Notes under the pieces: generated by a model
Told to the model about the DNA's origin: nothing
What the model saw: the letters and a program-made list of their open reading frames with translations, nothing else
Database searches by the model: none
Program-made: the position numbers and the translations under genes
Part shown: in pieces, positions 57,892 through 64,000 of the stretch
Layout: every line of letters begins with the position of its first letter
Position numbering within the stretch: the first letter of the stretch is position 1
DNA from: Rhodospirillaceae bacterium
GTDB lineage: Bacteria > Pseudomonadota > Alphaproteobacteria > Rhodospirillales > Rhodospirillaceae
DNA length: 64,000 bases
NCBI GenBank assembly: GCA_028822445.1
Contig: JAPKDQ010000005.1
Location: forward strand, 122,135 to 186,134
Reading direction: 5' to 3'

Positions 57892-57992
57892 CGAGACCCG
57901 AGAAAAACAAAAGAAAACACGACCCAATCGCCTTGTGGGTTATGGTCGCCATTATTTTTGTGGTGATCTGTATCGCGATTTACGGGCCATAA
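57888..57992 (+). CDS. 34-aa single-TM small membrane protein
   Basis: MTRPEKNKRKHDPIALWVMVAIIFVVICIAIYGP; ATGA overlap with the amidase stop implies translational coupling. Confidence 0.6.
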   Translation: MTRPEKNKRKHDPIALWVMVAIIFVVICIAIYGP

Positions 57993-58027
57993 CACGGGCC
58001 GCTCTTGATCTGTGATCTCTTCAAGAG

Positions 58028-58101
58028 TGGAGCGGGTGAAGGGAATCGAACCCTCGTCTCAAGCTTGGGAAGCTCGCGTTCTACCATTGAACCACACCCG
58101 C
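58028..58101 (-). tRNA. tRNA-Gly (anticodon CCC)
   Basis: Minus strand reads GCGGGTGTGGTTCAATGGTAGAACGCGAGCTTCCCAAGCTTGAGACGAGGGTTCGATTCCCTTCACCCGCTCCA: full cloverleaf, GGTTCGATTCC T-arm, encoded CCA. Confidence 0.93.
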
Positions 58102-58420
58102 ATATCTTCTGGAAACTAGCCAGCTCTCTCTTGGTTTAAAATCAAGGAACCACGCTTCGCCACAGTAATGGCATAGTGGTGAAGTGGTCTCGGAGCCTGG
58201 GCCGATGTAAATAGGCTTTTGGAATCGTTTTTGCAGACGCCTGTCGAGCTATTTTGATAACAGTTCTTAGCAAAAAATGCCAGGAAACTGGGAATCTGGA
58301 GTGTCCAGGCCTTGACCAATCCTTGGTCATGTTACCCAATTCGGGCATGCACACCTCAGCTCGTTAGCCTAGTGTATGACCCTAACGTCGGAGCTTCCGG
58401 CGATAATGAGGGAGGGATTT

Positions 58421-58558
58421 ATGAAAACGTCAATACTGCTCAAGTGCGGATTGGCTGCTGGTTTCTTGTTTGCGGCGCAGTCTGCACCACAAGCCCATAT
58501 CATCATAGAAAGTATGCAGGGGCGCGCTGGCTACAACGAATCGACATGCAAACCTTAG
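58421..58558 (+). pseudogene. Truncated exported protein, possibly DUF1775/YcnI-like
   Basis: Good RBS, signal peptide MKTSILLKCGLAAGFLFAAQSAPQA, then HIIIESMQGRAGYNEST and an early stop. Confidence 0.35.
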
Positions 58559-58602
58559 CGAAGGCGCGGGCAGAAATGTCTGGCGGTCAATAGGAGACTC
58601 TT

Positions 58603-59385
58603 ATGCGTGATTTTATGAAAACTCTTGGAATAGCGGCCCTCTGTTTATCGTTTGGTTCGCCCTTACTGGCTGCTGACAAAGTGGTTGTCGTAGGCGGCAC
58701 CAGTAAGACAGGGATCGCTGCGATCCGATTGGCCCAGGAGGCCGGATATGACGTGGTCGGCACGACCCGCAGTCTAGAGCGGGCCCGTGAACGCTACGGC
58801 AGTGATATCAATTGGGCAGTGGTCGACATTAAAGATCCGGCCACTGTTAAGGCTGCCTTCGAGGGGGCAGACTACATTATCTCCTCCATCGGTTCTCTTG
58901 AACCTAAAGGGGACAATCGACCTGAAAATGTAGATTACAAAGGCGTGGTCAATATGGTCGATGCAGCAAATGCTGCAGGGGTGAAGAGGTTCGTGCTGAT
59001 CTCATCAGCTGGCGCTGGTGGGGACGTTCGCAACCAGCTCAACTTCATCTTTAACAACATTCTTATATGGAAGTGGTTGGGGGAGGACTATTTGCGTGAT
59101 AGCGAAATGGAGTCCGCCATTCTGAGGCCAGGGAGCCTGAACGACGATCCGGGGGGCGTAACCGGTATCGACCTTCTTCAGATCGATAGCACTGCTGCAG
59201 CACGTCGTCAAATTCCTAGGGCTGACGTTGCAGCCGTAGCCGTCCGTTGTATGGAAAGCAAAGATTGCAAGAACAAGACCTTCGAAATGTTCAGCGATCT
59301 TGAAGGTCTAGTAGAGAAGTGGAAGTCAACTCTCGCAGGGCTCACGGAAGACGACGTCACGTATATGGCCATGCCACAACGGTAA
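58603..59385 (+). CDS. NAD(P)-binding atypical SDR (NmrA-like) with signal peptide
   Basis: MKTLGIAALCLSFGSPLLAADKVVVVGGTSKTGIAAIRLAQEAGYDVVGTTRS; GVKRFVLISSAGAGG; SAILRPGSLNDDPG. Confidence 0.82.
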   Translation: MRDFMKTLGIAALCLSFGSPLLAADKVVVVGGTSKTGIAAIRLAQEAGYDVVGTTRSLERARERYGSDINWAVVDIKDPATVKAAFEGADYIISSIGSLEPKGDNRPENVDYKGVVNMVDAANAAGVKRFVLISSAGAGGDVRNQLNFIFNNILIWKWLGEDYLRDSEMESAILRPGSLNDDPGGVTGIDLLQIDSTAAARRQIPRADVAAVAVRCMESKDCKNKTFEMFSDLEGLVEKWKSTLAGLTEDDVTYMAMPQR

Positions 59386-59406
59386 CAGGCGTCCACAAAA
59401 AGATAG

Positions 59407-59880
59407 AAAAGGCGGTGGCACATTGACGAAGTGTTTGTGAAGATCCGAGGTGAAAACCACTATTTATGGCGTGCCGTCGGTCATGAAGGCGAAGTACTTG
59501 AGTCCCTTGTTACCAAGAAAAGAGACCGTAAGGCCGCGCTACGGTTTCTGCGCAAAACAATGAAAAATTATGGCAGTCCGAAAGTAATAGTTACTGACAA
59601 GCTACGGTCATATCGCGCCGCAATGAAGGAGTTAGGTATTGAAAATCGGCAAGAAACTGGAAGATGGTTGAATAACAGGGCAGAAAATTCGTATCAGTCA
59701 TTTCGGCGACGAGAGCGTGGGATGGGGAAATTCAGGAGCACGAAATCGCTTCAGAAATTTGTTTCCATCCACACCTCAGTCCACAATCACTTTAACAAAG
59801 AAAGACATCTCAATAACGCCAAGACCTTCAAGGCGGGTCGTGCAGCAGCATTGGTTGAATGGCGTCAGCTAGCTGTATAG
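59407..59880 (+). pseudogene. 5'-truncated IS6 family transposase
   Basis: WHIDEVFVKIRGENHYLWRAVGHEGEVLESLVTKKRDRKAALRFLRK...VIVTDKLRSYRAAMKELG...LNNRAENSYQSFRRRERGMGKF: DDE region present, N-terminal region absent (TAG at 59404-59406). Confidence 0.85.
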
Positions 59881-60047
59881 TTCATACAAAACCTGGACCT
59901 ACATTTGAGTACGCGAACTTCCTCTGACAATGCCCTCATTCTCATTGGTATACATATTGGTGTGCCTGTTGATTAATATCCGCTTTAGGTCGAATGCGGA
60001 TAACTGATCAATCTGGCACAATAAAAGAAACCCTTCATTTTGGTCTT

Positions 60048-61078
60048 TTAGCCGATGCCTGACACCCTCTCCGCCTGGCCCAGCTGCCCTGAAGGTTCTT
60101 GGCCTTGATTAACCGAGAGCCGTTTCCACACCACATAGACTGCTGGAATCACCACAAGCGTAAGCACCAGGGCACTGGTCATGCCGCCGACCATTGGGGC
60201 AGCGATCCGGCGCATTACTTCTGAGCCGGCACCTTCGCCAGCCATGACGGTTATGAGACCAATTATGATTGTGGTTACGGTCATCATAATGGGGCGCACC
60301 CGGTGCAAGGCACCGTTGGTGACCGCGTCATTCAAGTCTTCGATGGTCAATGCTCGGTTTTCAGATTTTGCTTTATCGCGCTGAAGTTGGAGCGCGCGGT
60401 CCAGGTATGTAAGCATAAGAACACCGGTCTCGACCGCGACACCGGCGAGGGTGATGAACCCAACACCGACAGCGACGGATAAATTGTAGTCCAAGGCGTG
60501 CAGAAGCCACACACCGCCTACGAGGGCCAAGGGCACTGTACCGACGATGATCGCCACCTCAGCAAAATTTCGGAAATTTAGATACAGCAGTACGAGAATG
60601 ATGATCAGCACAACTGGAATGACAAACATAAGCCGCGCTTTCGCCCGCTCGATGTATTCATACTGCCCGGACCACGTCAGGGCATAGCGGGGCGGTAGGT
60701 CGACCTGTGCTGACACTGCCGCTTGGGCGTCGTTCACAACGGAGACGACATCCCGGTCTGCAACGTCAATATAGACCCATCCGTTAGGACAGGCATTCTC
60801 AGTTCGGATCAGGCCCGGACCATCGCTGACGCTGATAGCAGCAACCTGCCCTAAAGGAATTTGTGCACCTGTAGGCGTGATTAAGGGCAGCAGCTGCAAA
60901 TCTTCTAGAGAATCACGCAGCTCACGGGGATAGCGCAGGTTGATGGGGTAGCGTTCAAGCCCTTCAACGCTTTCCGCAACATTCACACCACCGACTGCGG
61001 CGGCGATGATGAGTTGAACATCGGCGATGTTCAGGCCAAACCGTGCTGCTGCTCGGCGCTCTATGTCGATTCCCCGTG
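60048..61078 (-). pseudogene. C-terminal fragment of a CusA/CzcA-type HME-RND efflux pump
   Basis: GIDIERRAAARFGLNIADVQLIIAAAVGGVNVAES...LLYLNFRNFAEVAIIVGTVPLALVGGVWLL...RVRPIMMTVTTIIIGLITVMAGEGAGSEVMRRIAAPMVGGMTSALVLTLVVIPAVY; in-frame TGA upstream and most of the protein missing. Confidence 0.85.
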
Positions 61079-61214
61079 ATCAGTAACGCGGGGGGCTCCC
61101 GATACATCCGCAATCTCTAACAATTGGGATTTCTTAAAATTTATTGAGATCGAAAGCGATTGAGTTGCTTCCAATATGCTTCCAAAACTTAAATCTGGGC
61201 AAAAAAGAACACAA

Positions 61215-61251
61215 GAAAAACCCCGCTAGGTCATTGACCTAACAGGGTTTT
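61215..61251 (-). terminator. Rho-independent terminator downstream of the TonB receptor
   Basis: Stem around CCCCGCTAGGTCA/TGACCTAACAGGG with T-tract on the minus strand (AAAAA on plus at 61216-61220). Confidence 0.75.
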
Positions 61252-61291
61252 GGCATCTTATCGGTTTGCTTACGTTAGTCTGACAATGCCA

Positions 61292-63772
61292 TCAGAACCT
61301 ATAGGATGCCCGGATACCGCCACGAATTGGATCTGCTTTATTCAAAACGGCAGCCCGGCTTCCTCGATTGGTAAAGAAGCCGAAGAAATCTCCCTGGCCG
61401 AAACCGCTCTTAATTGTCTTGTTGTCAAAGAGGTTATCAACATACCCGGTAATGGACCAAAACTCGGATTGCAGACCCAGCCGCACATCTACGTTTGAAA
61501 AACCGCCGAACCACTGGCCGTTGTATTCGGTGAAATAACGTTTGCTCTGATATTGAAGAGAAGCCTCAGCCAAAAGTTCGAGGCCGTCTGTAATTGGTTG
61601 GGTGTACGTCAACGTGGCTGAGAGCGCATGTTTCGGTGCGCGTTCCAGATTATTTCCTGACAAATCTAGAAGGCATTGTGTGCTGTTTCCACCGCTTCCG
61701 ACCTTAACGATTTCACACTCACCCGAGAAAGCAACGTTTGCGGCAGAGCGGGTAAAAATAGTGAAGTCAGTGTATTTGGCATCTAGGAAAGTATACGCGA
61801 AGGCGAAGTCGAATTGTTCGCTCAGAGCAAAGCGCGAATCAATTTCCGCACCGTATACCCGAGCGGCACCGGCGTTTGCGATTACACTGCGGTAACCTGA
61901 CGCCGCAGTCGGGTCGACAACGAGTGTCGACACCTGCTTGTCAGTGTAATCCATATAGAATAAAGCCGAGTTGAAGATAGCCCTTCCGTCAAGCCAGGTT
62001 GTCTTAGCGCCAATCTCGTAGTTCCAAAGCTGCTCAGCACTAAAAACATTGTCTTCCAATTTATAGAACACACCAACAGTCGAAATGCCACCTGGCTTAA
62101 CACCCTTGCCAATGGAGCCGTAGACCATCACGTCCTCAGACGCCTGATATTCGATGTAACCTTTTGGAGCAAAATACTTTTGCGACAATGGAAGGCCTTT
62201 TGGACCAGGCGCGCCGTTTCTTGTCGCTACAGGCGTAATGCCGAAACCAAACCCGATCTGGCTGGTTGGAAATCCGTAGACAAAGTCTTCCCAATATTGG
62301 CGGGCCTCTACACCTACGGACAGACTTGACGAAACGTCGTATTCCACCAAGCCATATACCGAATAGTGCGACGTTTCGCGGCTTTCGCCCGTCGAAGTGC
62401 CGCCTGGGTTACCCGCGAGAACGTTATTCAAACCGGCTGAAGAAGAAGGATTGATCAAAAGAACGGCAAAGGAACGGTTATCCTGATTAGACTTTTCGTG
62501 CCAGTACAGCCCGCCGACCAACCAACGGAACTTATCATCGCTGTCAATATTTGAAATTCTAATGTCTTCGCTGAATTGCTTGGTCACCCCTTCGGTATTG
62601 AATTCAAACGTAGACGGGAGTGGCTCGCCAATACCACCCGGCAAAGGGAACATGACCTGCACGGGCTTCCGACCCACACCGTCAATGTCCTGGAATACTG
62701 AACTCTTAGCGCGAAGATATCCTGTCGTAGACTCGATAACTGCTCCGCCAAGGTCGTATTCGGCGTGCACTCGGCTAAAGAACGTATCTAGCGATGAGCC
62801 AGGGTAATCTTCTAAGGTGCGCGGATTTAAGCTGACATTAACCGTTTGATTCGGGCGGAGCTCTCCCAATGGTGGAGCCAAAATTGAGCCTGGAAGCCTC
62901 AAATTGCCAGTAGTCTTGCCGGCAACATTGGACGGTAGCGCAACCGGTACAGACGTACCGTTCGAAATGCCAATGGCAACGTAGGGTTGTTGCTCCGAAT
63001 CGTTTTTGCTGTAGGTGACTGACGCATCCACCGTAAAGTTTTCTGTCAGACGAAGAGCAGTCGTAAGACTGGCCTGAGCGCTTTCATAACCACCAATATT
63101 CTTGTCCGAAACAGTATTCTCGTGGTATCCGTCGCTTCGGGAGTATCCTGCGTGAAGCCGAATGCTCATTGCCTCGTCAACAACTGGACCTTCCACAGCA
63201 CCAACAACTTCGTACGTTCCGTGAGATGCAGCAGTTGCATTGAGACTACCGCTCACTTCATCGCCGGGCCGTTTGGTGACGTAGTTGATCGCTCCGCCGA
63301 AAGCTACGCGACCGTACAACGCACTTTGCGGCCCCTTAACGACTTCAATACGGTCTACGTCAATAAGACGTAAATTTAAGAGGTTGCCGCCCCCGGCTGT
63401 GGCGACAGCCTCGGACGAGACATCGACGCCGTCAATAAGTACTCCGATAGGCGGACGTCCTCGCGTTGCGGGCAGGCCACGAATTATCGGTCTTGTGTCT
63501 TGAGCACTGAAATTTTGTTCGAAGACCAGACTAGGGGTTAGTCTCGCAATATCGTCGATCCTGGCGATCCCTGCGCGCTCAATCATCTCTGAAGAAAAAA
63601 CCGTGACGGACAGCGGAACATCCTGCAATGACTCTTCGCGGTTACGCGCAGTGACAATGATTTCTTCGATGGCGATGTTTTGGGCGGCCACATCCTGCAC
63701 ACCCATGAGGGCGGCGGTGGACAGCATGGTGGCACTGGCAAGCCAGTAGCGGTAACTGCGAGGCTTCATCAC
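61292..63772 (-). CDS. TonB-dependent receptor
   Basis: Signal peptide; IEEIIVTARNREESLQDVPLSVTVFSSEMIERAGIARIDDIARLTPSLVFEQ (plug); IEVVKGPQSALYGRVAFGGAINYVTKRP; C-terminal RGGIRASYRF. Confidence 0.93.
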   Translation of the reverse strand: MMKPRSYRYWLASATMLSTAALMGVQDVAAQNIAIEEIIVTARNREESLQDVPLSVTVFSSEMIERAGIARIDDIARLTPSLVFEQNFSAQDTRPIIRGLPATRGRPPIGVLIDGVDVSSEAVATAGGGNLLNLRLIDVDRIEVVKGPQSALYGRVAFGGAINYVTKRPGDEVSGSLNATAASHGTYEVVGAVEGPVVDEAMSIRLHAGYSRSDGYHENTVSDKNIGGYESAQASLTTALRLTENFTVDASVTYSKNDSEQQPYVAIGISNGTSVPVALPSNVAGKTTGNLRLPGSILAPPLGELRPNQTVNVSLNPRTLEDYPGSSLDTFFSRVHAEYDLGGAVIESTTGYLRAKSSVFQDIDGVGRKPVQVMFPLPGGIGEPLPSTFEFNTEGVTKQFSEDIRISNIDSDDKFRWLVGGLYWHEKSNQDNRSFAVLLINPSSSAGLNNVLAGNPGGTSTGESRETSHYSVYGLVEYDVSSSLSVGVEARQYWEDFVYGFPTSQIGFGFGITPVATRNGAPGPKGLPLSQKYFAPKGYIEYQASEDVMVYGSIGKGVKPGGISTVGVFYKLEDNVFSAEQLWNYEIGAKTTWLDGRAIFNSALFYMDYTDKQVSTLVVDPTAASGYRSVIANAGAARVYGAEIDSRFALSEQFDFAFAYTFLDAKYTDFTIFTRSAANVAFSGECEIVKVGSGGNSTQCLLDLSGNNLERAPKHALSATLTYTQPITDGLELLAEASLQYQSKRYFTEYNGQWFGGFSNVDVRLGLQSEFWSITGYVDNLFDNKTIKSGFGQGDFFGFFTNRGSRAAVLNKADPIRGGIRASYRF

Positions 63773-64000
63773 TAAAATCCCTTTAACTTAAGGTCTATCT
63801 AGCCTCTCAGTTTCTCAGTTTTTGAAGGTGAAAATACAGAAGACTAAAATTTATTCTGCTGTATTTTCAGGTAGTAGGCAATAAATAACGGTGTCTCATC
63901 GCAATTAATTCGTCTTTGATCGGTGAGCAGTTATCGTTAATAAGGTTACGCGCATTCGGTTTTGAGCAATACCGAATTGCTAGGTGTTGCATGGCGATGT

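Noticed and set aside
1-64000. CRISPR array, prophage or toxin-antitoxin module
   Set aside because: No regularly spaced repeats, phage structural genes or recognisable TA pairs were seen on reading the window.

Overview
64 kb of alphaproteobacterial-looking chromosomal or metagenomic DNA (inference from gene content) with about 50 credible protein genes, one tRNA and several relics. Housekeeping genes are cysS, argE-like, hisI, queF, trkH, msrP/YedY-like, ABC-F/uup and sbcB/exoI-like. The rest is mainly accessory catabolism and transport: a TAXI-TRAP and a DctPQM TRAP transporter, an orphan peptide-type SBP, several SDRs, two M24 peptidases, a PQQ dehydrogenase, a lone CoxL/XDH large subunit, an amidase, a duplicated nitrilase, a carboxylesterase and a TonB receptor. 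The most unusual signals are: (i) a cluster at 14.2-19.4 kb with two exported-looking DUF1838 paralogs, a Tat-signal MDR dehydrogenase, a beta-lactamase-fold hydrolase and a membrane-tethered LytTR regulator, with a third DUF1838 copy at the window edge and a second membrane LytTR next to a Tat-signal methyltransferase at 45.6-48.4 kb; (ii) a Cys-type iodothyronine-deiodinase-like protein between SDR genes; (iii) repeated Sec/Tat-like signals on NAD(P)- or SAM-dependent folds that normally work in the cytoplasm; (iv) pseudoenzyme candidates (an SDR lacking S/Y/K, a nitrilase half lacking Glu, a degenerate GGDEF); (v) a decayed island after tRNA-Gly holding IS6 transposase and CusA fragments. 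No CRISPR array, rRNA or prophage was seen. Family names are motif-based readings; no database search was run.
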